Assembly: GCF_013368755.1 (NCBI RefSeq)
Contig: NC_049563.1
Span: 5,084,001 to 5,148,000 of the forward strand
Source of the DNA: Talaromyces rugulosus
Lineage: Eukaryota; Ascomycota; Eurotiomycetes; Eurotiales; Trichocomaceae
DNA length: 64,000 nt
Direction of reading: 5' to 3'
Under the pieces are notes generated by a model. The model was given only the letters and a program-made list of their open reading frames with translations. It was not told where the DNA came from and made no database searches. Made by a program: the position numbers and the translations under genes. Of the stretch, positions 31,907 to 43,120 are shown piece by piece (positions within the stretch are counted from its first letter, which is position 1; each line of letters opens with the position of its first letter).

Positions 31907-33109
31907 TCAACCTTTTAAGATAGTTGTGGGTTTTTCAGATGCTATATACAAAGTGTAATTGGTGTAGGAATCTCGCTCGTGGATCGAAGCAATGACATTC
32001 GATTGGGTTATAAAGTAATAGTAAAAAGGGGAGGACACATTCTGTACGGTTAAGTGAAGCACTGAGAAGAAAACAAGCCAAAAAAACCGTGAATACATTG
32101 ATAACCAGGCTAGGAAACTAGAGAATCTCCGAAATAGTGTGGCTAATAGGTTATAACCTGACCTGTGAGCATCTCTATCTCCACGCAATGTTCGCAGGGT
32201 CTGCTTGATGGGGGCTCTCATCTGGGAATGGGGACCAACTTCCAAAATAAGGTTGACTCTCTTGTAACCAGATTTGGTTTGACACAGTTTTTTAGTGGCT
32301 TCCGCGAACTGAACTGGAGAGACCAAGTTCTGAACCCAGTACGCCCTGTCGATTAATGTCTCTTTGATCTCATTTCCGGTCAAAGACGATACCATGATGA
32401 CTGAAGAATCAGTAACTCCTGCTCTAATTCCTTCAAGAGAGTCAAAGTATTCTTTTTCAATCATCTTCATCTGGTGGGAATGGTAGGCCGCACCACCAGT
32501 GTTCAACTTGCGGTGGAAGATTTCGTCTGCATTCAATATCTCCATCAGTGACACAATAGCATCATCGTCGCCTGAGACTGTGACACTTGATGGACTGTTG
32601 TAGCAAGCAATCTCGAGACGTTTTGATGCATCCCCAAGCTCGCTAATCTTTGCATCAACAACCTCTGGAGCAGCCCCGACTGCCAGCATAGAACCTGGGC
32701 GGTCTACCACTCTCTTTCGGAGGTCGCTAGCGAGACGTCCTCTGTGGTAAGCCACAGTAATAGCGTCCTCGAAGGAAATTGCCTTGGCACAGTAGGCTGC
32801 GGCAATCTCACCACTGGAGTGGCCTGCAACGAGCGAAGGGAGAACACCCAGCTCAGCTAGTGTATCCACAAGAGCAAGCTGGATAGCAGTGGATAATGGC
32901 TGTGCAATTTCTGGCTCCTCCATACGGGAAGTCTGTATTGACTTAGTTAATTCAGTTCTCAGATCCCACGAACTGCCAATCTTAGTGAGAAGTTGGCCTG
33001 CGCGATCAATAGACTTTGTGAAGGTGGGCCAGACACCGAGCAACTCGACCATTTGCCCGAGCGCCACTAGTGTGGTTCCATGTGGTTCCTGGTTCGCCCA
33101 TGACGCCAA
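31907..33109 (-). pseudogene. orphan polyketide synthase acyltransferase domain fragment
   Basis: The minus-strand frame from about 33080 to 32130 is a malonyl-CoA:ACP acyltransferase domain of the reducing iterative PKS type: PLSTAIQLALVDTLAELGV, the active-site motif AGHSSGEIAAAY, YHRGRLASD, RPGSMLAVG, IACYNSPSSVTVSGDDD, GGAAYHSHQMKMI and VNLILEVGPHSQMRAPIKQ. No ketosynthase lies before it and no dehydratase, methyltransferase, reductase or ACP after it; the last 75 codons show no family resemblance. The frame has no ATG at its beginning: the only nearby ATG, at 33101, is in another frame and leads into degraded remains of the GQGA region. A TATA-like CTATATAG near 33151-33158 lies upstream on the minus strand. 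This looks like a deletion remnant of a PKS gene that kept its promoter. Confidence 0.8.
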
Positions 33110-34362
33110 TGGTGTTGTGTCAAGTTGATATCAAAGATTGAAGGGGTGTTCTATATAGCAGACGGGTGTCGTTTATGAGCAAACTTAAAAATGAGTGAGT
33201 GAACAAGGAAGTCAGAAATATCCCACAAGGGATTCAGCTTCTTGACTTCTGGTGCGTGGAGGATCAAGCCAGCATCAGATCAGAAGGCGGAAGAGAAGAG
33301 AAGTAGGCAATGTCAGAGCCGGGCGGGCGTTCTGGTCTTGTTGGCGAAATGTTGGTCATTCAAAGTCATTTTGGCGAACTCGCCATTTACATTGCACCCT
33401 TTACACGTACCCACAACGCCTCATCCTTCTCATATTTGCCTAACGTTTACCATACTTCCCGATTCATGGTTATGGCTAGTCTAGTATTGGGGCTGAAGAA
33501 GGACAAATCTACAACAATAAGCAATAGGGCGCCGATGACTAGTGCATACTGTGATGCTAATGCTTGACCCCATAGATTCAATAGATTCATCTTGAGTCTT
33601 TTCTGGAAGCAATAGATTGCTATCATGGTATGGTAAGTCGTCACTGAATCCGTTAGTTTGGTGTAAGGGTCCCACCACTGTATTACCAAAACAGCCCACA
33701 GCTTTAGCTCTGATCGACCCACTCATGATTAATACAGATAAGGGAGAAAAAAAACGGTAAGCGCGCTACCATCTTCACGATTAACTGAGCTATGCCTTTG
33801 GCGGATCATCGCTCGCTGACCAATAAGTTACCTGTAGTTCAGCCCTCCCGCAGGCTCAGGAGTAAGCTTACTACTAGCTTGGAGCCAAAATCCGTGCCCA
33901 GTGCCCACCCTAACACGCGCATGACGTTTCCCGATCCACTATTATTTTGTACTGAGTGCCGCGATCCATACGAAGAACTAATCGATTCCTTCGACTAGTT
34001 CTAGGCCGCCAGGATTCGCTTTGCGAAACATGCGAGGACTAGCGTGGTATGTATTGTATGGGTAAATATGATATTTAAAGCCGAGTGGGTGATGGTAAAT
34101 GCAGCGAAGTCTAGGCGGCATTCTGCAGGTGTAGATTCAGCTCGATTCAAGAATTTGGGTAGTCCCTACGAGTGAATATTTTGGCTACTGTCGGATCGCA
34201 TGTTGTCGTCCTGGTAACTCGATGGGCTTGTTGGGTTGAGATCGGACGCTAGTCTCAGTCTCTCAGAGCCCTTGAGACCTTTTCCTGAGATGACTTGATC
34301 GTTTCTGTGTTTGTGGTGTACCTAATGCCGGCAGCATAGTTTTTGTCGGACGCGGTGCAATA
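33110..34362. other. gene-free spacer in the decayed island
   Basis: About 1.25 kb between the PKS remnant and the P450 pseudogene. It holds only short unconvincing open frames (about 60-90 codons at 33242-33567 plus strand and 33447-33726 minus strand). I could not recognise fragments of other biosynthetic genes. Confidence 0.35.
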
Positions 34363-36184
34363 ATGGATAGATTGCTTGACGTACAGACCGACAAGATGAT
34401 CGGTACGGTCTCGGTAGTCCTAGTCATCAGCATAATTTTCAACAAACTTTTCGAAAGGTTCTCATCTGAAGGGAAGTTCTGGAATGATCAGCCATGGACT
34501 GGTTTACGGCCAGAATGGCTTGCTGGAGCGAGGGCTTATTTTCGGTCCTTCGTCAGTGTTCGTGACATGTTGGATGACGGATATCATAAAGTAAGAATCC
34601 CACAAAGAGCACATGAAGAAAATGGATCTTGCATTTGGAAACAAATATCATTCGTGTAAAATTGGCTAATTTGTATTTGGCGACAACTAGTATTCGAAAA
34701 AAGAAGCAAGCCTTCGCTCTGCCCATGTTCGGAGGCAAGCCGTGGCTGGTGCTTCCACCCGGTGCTGCAAAGGAGTTCATCTCAAAATCTGACGCAGATC
34801 TGGATGCGGATTTGATTCATATTCAACAACTGCAGGTGAAATATACCCTTGGACCAAAGGGCATTCATATTATGAAACGCCCGCTTCAATTTGATGTGCT
34901 ACGGCGCCAGGTGACACGAAAACTGCCTCTATTAACCAATTCTGTGTACGATGAGCTTGACCCAGGCTTCAAGCAGTATTGGGGAACAAATACAAAGGAC
35001 TGGACCGAGGTGGAAGCATTTCCAACTTGCCTCAGGCTTGTCACTCGTGCCGCGAACAGAGTGTTTGCAGGATCGGAGATCTGCCGTGATGAGCGATTTC
35101 TGGAGCATTCAAAACTGTATACGCAGGGGTTGGTATTTGTCGCAATGGCACTGCGTCTTGTACCCAACTTTCTCAAACCGGTTATTGCTCCACTTCTCAC
35201 ACTGCGCAGCAACATGCATTTTCGCATCTGTCTCGAGATCTGTGGCCCAGTGATCGGCGATCGCATTCGAAATACCAAGGAAAAGCTCGAGAACCCATCT
35301 TATGGCTGGGAGCCACCGGTAAGATCTGGTTGATTTTCGTAGTTCCGTTTTTTTTACTTTTCGTCGATAGATGTTTGTTTCATAACATTCTCTAGATCGA
35401 TGCCCTGCAATGGCTCGTGGAAGAGTGTATCAGGACAAAAGATCACACGGAACTGGAACCGGCACTCATCACGCGCAGTTTGCTCCTGTTGAATGCGGTG
35501 GCGATTCACACAACATCGATCAGTATTACCCATGCGATCTTGAACATCAACACTTTCGAGCACTCGGCGGAAACCATTGCTGGTCTGCGAGAGGAATGTG
35601 ACCGAATCCTGAAAGAGAGCGGTGGGATATGGACGAAGTCGGCATTAAACGATTCTTTGCGTCTGGATTCAACAATTCGAGAATCAATGCGGTACGATGA
35701 CCTAGAGCATTTGTCAGTCGGCCGTATGGTGGTAAACCCAGGCGGCGTCAGCACCCAGGTAGACGATGACAGATCGGTTCATGTCATGTACCCCCCGGGG
35801 TGAGCCTCTGCTTGCCCTCATACGGGGTCCATCGCGATCCGTTTTATTATCAGTCACCCCTTGAATTCCAACCCTCCGATCCACGGGAGGAGTTCCTCAA
35901 GCAACAGCAGCAAAAAGAAGCGCGGCCATCGAACAGCGAAGACTTAGCTCGGCATCAAACGGCGCTGGACTTGAAGACGACCTCTCTCGTCACCACCAGC
36001 GACGCCTTTCTAGCATTTGGGCACGGACGGCACGCCTGTCCCGGTCGCCTTTTCGCAGCGCAGGAGATGAAGCTGATGCTGGCAGAATTACGATATAGAG
36101 AAAATGGCGGAGAAGCCTGTTGGCTCAATGTTGATGTGCACCAATGTTCCGAGTGAAACGGCGATCAAAAGGCGTATGAACTGA
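34363..36184 (+). pseudogene. cytochrome P450 pseudogene with several frameshifts
   Basis: Begins with a membrane anchor (MIGTVSVVLVISIIFNKLF) and carries the P450 core: KPWLVLPPGAAKEFISK, an I-helix-like HTTSISITHAI, ExxR as STIRESMR, PSYGVHRDPFYY and the heme-binding loop FGHGRHACPGR. Exons are 34363-34590, about 34691-35318 and 35396 onward. Three breaks are seen. First, a run of six A at 34697-34702 puts the second exon one base out of phase. Second, a perfect 5-bp tandem duplication, CATGT CATGT at 35780-35789, shifts the frame just before PSYG; the correct frame resumes immediately after it. Third, a small deletion near 36083-36090 shifts the last 30 codons after the heme loop. The family resembles fungal steroid/terpenoid-type P450s, but subfamily assignment is unsafe. 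Its PKS-fragment neighbour suggests a decayed metabolite cluster. Confidence 0.85.
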
Positions 36185-39100
36185 GCGGGTGCGTCATTTG
36201 TTAGAATAGATGGAGCGTACTACAGCGGTCGCCCCTTGTTTCGGAAATATACAACTTGCCAGATATGCCACAAGCCCACAGCCAATACACACAACAATCG
36301 TAGGCAGATTGTGGGGGTGATGGTTAACTTGATGGTTACATTGATGGTGTTGGGTGTGTCAGCGCTATCCTTCGCGAGTAAACTACAGAAGTGGAAGGTG
36401 CGAAGGGGGAAGGCGCGCTTGTCAGGAACAACCTCGGCAACCCATCAATTCGACTTGCCAAATAACTACCTCATCAACATCCCTCTTTCTTTAATCGTTT
36501 CTCTGTAGACGCGGTTAGCGACTTGTGGTCCCCATTGCGACGCCGGTGAATGGATTGCAGTCGAGGTGGTATTTACTCCTCCCCGGGTTCCCCCGCCCCT
36601 GCTGGGTTAAGTTTGCTAATAGGACCATGTCAGTGATTCGTTTTAGATTCTCTGGCACACAAGGGCTGACCGCCACTGCCTCCATTGGTTGCAGTTCAGC
36701 CTGCAGACCAACCTGGGATGTGCATGCTATCCACTTGAAATCGCAATTCATCATTACTCACCAGAAAATTGCTGCAGCTGTACAGAGCCGTAGGGAAGGA
36801 AGCATTGTGTTGTGCGCCTGATCCCTAGACAGCGCCTATCGTGTCACAGCCTAATTCGGTAATAAAAATGACTTCATTGTTCCAACAACAAAAAACATTC
36901 ACTAGCCTATCTGTGTTATTGTGTGATAGGCCGACTAACCTGCAGCATTAGGCTGGCTCTACGTCTCTTCTTGCATAAGTCCCATAATATCTACCAAACA
37001 AAGGTATTTGTATCCAATCCCTGCCAGTCGGCAGACTTGTGCCGCATACGCTCCGGTGTTATCCATGGTTGTATCCCCATCCTAGCTTGCATCATTGCGC
37101 ACACTAGAAGGGCGTGTGACCAGATAATGTGCCTTTCACCCTTCCTATATGCTAGTCGAGTTTCATGGTTTGGCGTCTGCATCATCTTCTTTCTCAATGG
37201 ACCTCTTCTCCAGGAGCATATCGACCCGTGGTATATGGGTGTGAATTTGATCACAGCCTGCCTTGTGCGGATCTCTTGGCCATGGCGGTATACGGGTGGT
37301 CCCTGTGTATAATGTCCGTTTAAAGAACATGACACGGGGACCGAAGAGCGAATGGTTTTTTCAGCTGCAAATATTCTCCCCTTCTGTCCGGTTTATCAAC
37401 TGTATGGGAAGAACGAGAGCTCGAACTCCAGAATAGAGGCAAATGATTCACGTGCGTGAAAACTTTTCATGATTCTGGCAAGACAAGGACTTTTATTTCG
37501 ACACGAAAGCAAGAATAAACCCCGAAAAAGACAGGAAAGCAGGATACTGTCCAAACGCCACGTTAACAGCGATTGGTCTTCTCGGTACTTACATGTGAGC
37601 AAGCCAAGAGACCCAATCGTAAAAGTGCACTGCAGGTAAAAATTCCTCCAATGAGGGAGACCAGATGTCGGCAGCTAGTTTGACCAGCCCTTAAGAACCC
37701 AGCCTGTCTCTTCTCTTCCTCACACCAAAGACATCCTAAGGTAGTCGACACGAACGACCTTTATTTTTTTGGGGAAACCTCTTTCTCCCAGGAACCTCCT
37801 TCTTCTTCCTCGAGGAATCCTTCATTTTCTAGGGATCCAAATGATTAACGCATCCGGGTCGAGGGGTTTTGCTCTTGGTGGTTCCATATCGGGTCAATGG
37901 GCCTAAAGACACTTGCAATCAGTTCACCGCAATGGGAACGAATCTGATCAAAGTTACTATTCTTTGTTGCCTTTTCCTATTCCAGGGATATCAGTCCTGA
38001 ATTTAGATTCGCTGATATGGATCAAGAACAACAGGCCCCTATCGACCACAGCCTCATGAACAGCTCGCATCATCTGAGGACAAAGACCGGGCGCATATGA
38101 CAAGCCTGCCACACCAGAAAGCGACGGAGGTTGGGAAATAAATTATGAAATACACCTTCATCACTCACCTTATTTTCCAAAAAAAAAAAAAAAAAAAAAA
38201 AAAAGTACGGTATGTACAGTCAACGCGTCGAGGTGGTTGTTTGTTATGGCACGTTCTGGATTGGCTTCCCCCAACTAACGTTAGTCGGTACAGTCACCAG
38301 CACCAAGAATGCAAAACGGTCCCAGGCGATTTGAAATGGCTAGGAAATTTCAACGGCTTTTCTTCTTACCTCGAGATTGTATTCCAAAGTTCGCCGACTG
38401 GATTTATGCCTTCAGATGTACTTTGGAGAAGTGAGAGCCGTCTGTGGGAAAGAAGCGACACGAATTCTTGGTATCGCCGAGCTCACATCAACCCGCAAAA
38501 TTATTGTGCGCAGTGGCCTAGGTGGAAAATTACGCGAATACGTTTTGCTTCGCACTGACCATGGACATGTTATTCTTTCCTTGAATTGGGCTAAACCTAC
38601 CTCCCCGGTCTTAGCTACATGAGCCGTTTTTCCTGCTGCATGCTCATAGGATTGCTGTGATTGATTCACCAAGGTTGAAAGAGTCAACTTGGTCTCCGCA
38701 TAGCTACAAGGGTCTACCCTCCACGCTGTCGCGAGTTGCTCATTGCATTCGTTCCTTTTTCGAGAAGCACAGCAACGACAAAGTCCCTTGGCGTGCGAAG
38801 CTTTTGGGAAATACGAATATAGATGAGTTGAGTCTATGTGAGAACGCGATTATCTCACGTCGATTCAATCAATCAACTGGCCGCTACGCTCTAACGCGAT
38901 CGAATGAATCAACATTACCCACAACGAGTGGTTCTTGTTTATCGCAAGACGAGGCAGAAAACGCGCCACCGGAGCTCCATTAAGGTAGATCGACATCTCG
39001 GTTTACCGCTAGAAACCGAACACAAAACACATCATACGGCGGCAGGTGGAGTCCGGCGGACTTGGGCTTTATTCACAATAACTTTGTCGCAATCTCGGAA

Positions 39101-40353
39101 CTGCAGAGCACCACGGGTCATGGGTCATGGACGGAGAACACAAACAGGCTTGGTTTCTATTTCTAAGGTTTGTGCATCACCATCAAGCTACTAATAAGAG
39201 TTCAACCTAAAAGGCGACGTGCACACATTATCGAATGAGAAACCCTAGTAATAATAACTATAGTGGCATGTCTAGTTCTACTTTCGTCAGTGAACAAGGC
39301 TCCAGCCTGGAGGCCGAGGGTTCCGTCTGCTAATAGCGCATTCTATTTTAATGCTTGTATCAAACTAGTCACACCGCCATCTCCCAAGTCTTGCTTATAA
39401 GTGATAAACGCACGGACTGATAGACCATACATATATGCCTCGAGAATCAAAATATAACTTTTATTATTCTACAGCCATTTTTTCATCATTTTAAATTACC
39501 AGCTTGTATGAATTCAAGTTTGGATAGCATTTTTTTGAAAGTCTGAGTAGTATGGCAGTCTGGTTGCTAAAAGTCGTCTCTACATCGCCTCAGCCGAGAG
39601 GGTATATTGCACGAGTTAGCATGGAGAGAGCAGGGCTGGTTTAGAGGATGGGGCCATGTGAATAAAACTTCCCTCCACCCATTCATTGTGTTAGCGGCAT
39701 TTCGCAATTCTAATAGATTACATCAAACAGGGTTGCCGTTGAAGCTGTCCAATTGACACCTTGGAAATGAAAAGGCTGTCAGTATACGTCGTCAAAAAAA
39801 AGTCCTCCAGGCTGGCATTGGAATTGACGGTGTAGATGGAGCCTGACATAGATGCCCAGTTTCTCGACATGACACCAACAAAAGAGGCAATATCTGGTTC
39901 ACTACTGGCGCCAGGTCGTACGTTTTGCCCAGGGGGACGATGTGTTCGTTGTACAACCACCAGTTTGCCATGAATCGGTGAATCTTGCATTTCAATCGAG
40001 CAAGGATTACTGAGGGAAAGGGGCAGGGAGGTCCAGTGGTTCGTGCCAGGATCTTTTTTCGGCGTCTTTCGAAGAGTACAAGGAACCAACAGATAGCGGT
40101 TCCGGTACACCCTATCGTGACGTTAGGCGTCATGCATGCAATTTGGCTATCACATGTAGCCGCCGGGTATCGAGCTGAGATGTTGGCTGAGGCTCATTGA
40201 TGCCAGTGCCAGCCTGATGTCGGGGTGCAAAAAAGACATATAAACGATGGAAGAAACCCGTCTGTTTGATCTAGAGATATTATCTTGATCGGCATTCAAA
40301 CATCATCGTTTTCTTTTTTTTTTTCAAACTTCTACTCGATAACGTTGAAAGTC
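36185..40353. other. 4.2-kb gene-poor region
   Basis: No gene is supported on either strand. Open frames reach about 130 codons (36923-37312 plus; 39718-40110 minus) but show no motif, signal peptide with mature domain or consistent introns. The only clear structure is a homopolymer of 26 A at 38179-38204. The interval may be old transposon or gene debris, or simply intergenic DNA of the accessory island. Confidence 0.4.
38179..38204 (+). repeat. 26-nt poly(A) tract
   Basis: Uninterrupted A26, bounded by TTTTCC on the left and GTACGG on the right, far from any recognised gene. It is the longest homopolymer in the window and could be the 3' tail of an inserted retro-element or retrocopy, or an expanded microsatellite. 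I could not recognise a SINE, LINE or processed gene body upstream of it, nor a target duplication. Confidence 0.7.
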
Positions 40354-41468
40354 ATGGCGACCACTCAGGGTATCATAACTATGATGGTCAATCAGCCCAA
40401 TAATGCCCTATTCCGGAAGTATACCCGCCTAGGGGTTTCCCTAGTTAATCTGCGTCACGCGGAAATAGGTGAAACGGAAGATAGCTACCAAAAGGCAGTA
40501 GAAGAACTTATCGACTTTCGAAGAAATGAAAGTGCGTTGCGAGCAGAAGGAATTGTCTCCGATCCGGAGCACGAAAAGAAATTGCAGCAGCGAGTCACCG
40601 AGTTGGAGACGAAGCTTACCCACTATTGTAAGTTTACTGTTATCAATATATTCTCCATACAATTACAAGGCTTCTAGAACTTCTAGTGTCAAAGTATACT
40701 GACTCGGAATAGACCTACTCGTGACCCTCTTCGGCCATGTACAAGGCCTCCAGCGGCCCGGCAAAGTCGAACTAGCTAGCTTCAAAGAATCTCTCTGGTA
40801 CCAGCAATCCTTTGATACCAAGGGAACTCCTTGGGAAAATGAACACGACCTTTTTCATGCATTTTCCAAGAAGTCGGACCAGTTAGACAGACTCCGTTCG
40901 TTTTTGATACGCAAAATTCATAACTGGAGAGAGAGTCCAAGATCTGGCGCCTTTATAGATGTCAGTTGATCTTTTTATTTTTTTTATTTTTATTTTCTAT
41001 TTTCCACTTTTTCTATTGAACATAAACTAACAATTTTAAATGATCATCTTCACAGTGGCTCCCAAAACGTATAAGCCGCCGCCTAACAACGCTTCCCGAA
41101 CCCGAATTGGGAAACACCACGGAAAAGGCCACACCGGTTGTTATCAATCCCGAAGCCCTTAGACGCTTTATCTTCTGGCTTGTGATCTTCCTTGCGCCAT
41201 GTATTACTGTGCTACCCATGTTTGTGCTTTATGCAATTTCGTCGATCTGGGTACGAATTGTGGCGGTATGGGCCTTTTCCCAGGTTTTTGTGTGCATTCT
41301 GAGTAATGAGTCGGGCACGTCTTTTATCTTGTCGGCGAATGCTGCGTAAGTGAACCTTATAAATTTCATTGAGCTTATATATATTTCCGCACGTTCATAC
41401 TAATGTCTTTCTACTGCAATAGATTCTGTGCCGTGCTTGCTGTCTTTGTGGGAAATGCGCCGTCTTGA
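40354..41468 (+). CDS. DUF6594-family membrane protein
   Basis: Four exons, 40354-40627, 40713-40960, 41056-41345 and 41423-41468, give 285 residues. The N-terminal part is helical and charged (ALFRKYTRLGVSLVNLRHAE; KLQQRVTELETKLTHYYLLV). A middle segment has WYQQSFDTKG, DRLRSFLIRKIHNW and WLPKRISRRL. The C-terminus has three hydrophobic helices (FIFWLVIFLAPCITVLPMFV; VRIVAVWAFSQVFVCIL; the last exon completes FCAVLAVFVGNAPS). This order, with the AA(F/Y)xAVLxVFVG ending, matches the large fungal DUF6594 family, whose function is unknown and which is expanded in filamentous ascomycetes. Splice joins are supported by phase and by family-like sequence at each junction. It converges with the UPF0045-type gene. 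Confidence 0.82.
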
Positions 41469-41865
41469 TTCAACTAAACCTAAGCTTTCCGCCAGGGTTT
41501 TACTTTAAAACAAGACCTTATGCATCTTTTGTACTTGTCATTGCAGATATTTATAGTTTTTTTTGACGTGCGATACTTTGTGATTTTATGTTAGACACTT
41601 AAGAAAAGACACTCAACGCGTTTCTATGTAAAATTGACACTGCTAATCAATATATCAATTGTACTGCTGTCTCGCAAACTGTCTATTTTCTTGGCTATCT
41701 ATCAATACCTTCCAGATTTGGGCTGCATGGAATTCAAAATACCTGATCAAACAGCCAGAATCCTCTCGACAGTTGCAATCTCCGCCTCCATCGGCTGCAC
41801 CTTGTCGGTTCTATATCGGATTTAACAATTAGCCATGCTTATCCTCTAGACACAGCAAATACTTA
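41469..41865. other. intergenic region between convergent genes
   Basis: About 400 bp between the DUF6594 and UPF0045-type stop codons, AT-rich. A 63-codon plus-strand frame at 41634-41825 has no resemblance to known proteins. Nothing else is seen. Confidence 0.4.
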
Positions 41866-42303
41866 TTACCTCGTCTGGATTCTCACATCAGTCTGAATCC
41901 GAGCAGTTCCCTGTTGGTGAACCAGCGAATGAGCCCAGCCAATGACCTGGTGGACCATATCCCATGGACCTTCTGTGTGTGTATTAGCTGATTTATTCTG
42001 TCAATGACCCATATATGGAAAAAATACCGAGGGTTGTCCCAGTAGTATGCATGGCAAACTTTAGCCCAGACTGCTGGCACAAGCGCTGTATCTCGGCAAT
42101 CTGCTGCGCAAAGGACGTTGTTCCGCTTCCGATCTATATGCATTTAGCACGAGTATTTTATATAAAACTGGAAATTAAACAAGAAAAAAAAAAGAATATA
42201 GTATTTTTCTTACTGGAATCAGCGAAAAGTCAGCAATACATTGTGCCGGCGTAGTCAAAGTACTGATGTTCACGGGGACGGGGCTAACAGATCGAGGGTC
42301 CAT
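41866..42303 (-). CDS. UPF0045 / thiamine-binding (MTH1187-type, yeast Ecm15-like) protein
   Basis: A short gene split over three small exons on the minus strand: 42303-42214, 42133-42028 and 41972-41866, encoding 100 residues. Each exon is too short to stand out alone, but together they give the whole family pattern: CIADFSLIPIGSGTTSFAQQ, IAEIQRLCQQSGLKFAMHTT, GTTLEGPWDMVHQVIGWAHS and ARIQTDVRIQTR. The family (yeast Ecm15, bacterial MTH1187/YkoF-like) has a ferredoxin-like fold, forms tetramers and binds thiamine-like ligands in characterised members; its physiological role is poorly defined. All four splice sites are GT..AG and phases 0/1 match. It is divergent from Dre2 across about 820 bp. 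Confidence 0.85.
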
Positions 42304-43120
42304 GGCAACGGATGGCACTTTTTTATTGATTTGATTTAATAAAATATTTATGCGTGTGTAAATCTTTCAGACAGTGAGATATATATCCTATCTGAGAGAA
42401 TTGAAGCTCATTGTGACGTTTGGCGGATGAGTCGGAGGAACAGAGTTAGGGTTTCAGCCAGGTACATAGTGCCAACTAGGTAATTGAGCACTTCCTTCAA
42501 ATTTTCAAATGTTGAACTGGTAAAATTTTAGAAAAATAAAAATTTCAGTCGTCTTCATTTGTGGTCTATAAATGTATTCACACATAATCTACTAATGCTT
42601 CCTGCACCATGATAAGATCAATCAATTGGCATAAAGCCAGTCCCCCAAATTTGCACTGCAGATCTCCGATTTGCCGATCCACTAAAATCCCAAAAAGTCA
42701 AACTCAGTCAATTGGTCCCACCTGATAGAAATGGACGACTTATCGTGCGCCGAGATAATCAGTGGGGGGCTTCATACTTAGTTCATAGCATGGACGAAAC
42801 CGGATCATGGCACCACGATGCCGTCAGGAGAAAGAAAAGTTTATACAAGGGGAAAAAATACCCAATTCTGAATTAGTTCTCTGGCCAGGGGTATTAATAC
42901 CATATTCGACAACGCGTGGCCGGGCTGGTGTCCCCAGGGTGGCGATTTTGGCCTGAGAAATCAGGCACGAAGAGGGGTGGCCCCGCTCCAGCCGACGTCG
43001 GATTGCGATGGTTAATAGTAAGCAAGCCCGATTTTCTTTCTCACCTCCCACCTCGTCTCTCTCTCTCTCCGTCCTCTGTTTGTGCGATAGAAAAGGAAGG
43101 AAAAGAACACAGGAACAAAA
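42304..43120. promoter_or_regulatory. divergent intergenic region, UPF0045-type gene / Dre2
   Basis: About 820 bp with no supported gene. One CTTATCG (the CGATAAG heptamer, inverted) lies at 42739-42745, about 380 bp before the Dre2 start. A CT-rich stretch at 43035-43080 (CTCACCTCCCACCTCGTCTC and on) looks like the Dre2 core promoter and leader. Confidence 0.45.

Noticed and set aside
36923..37335. Overlapping open frames on both strands (129 and 114 codons)
   Set aside because: They occupy the same bases, have no motifs and no splice context; treated as chance.
39718..40133. Two overlapping minus-strand frames, one with a short hydrophobic stretch
   Set aside because: No signal peptide plus domain structure, no family resemblance, and two frames compete for the same bases.
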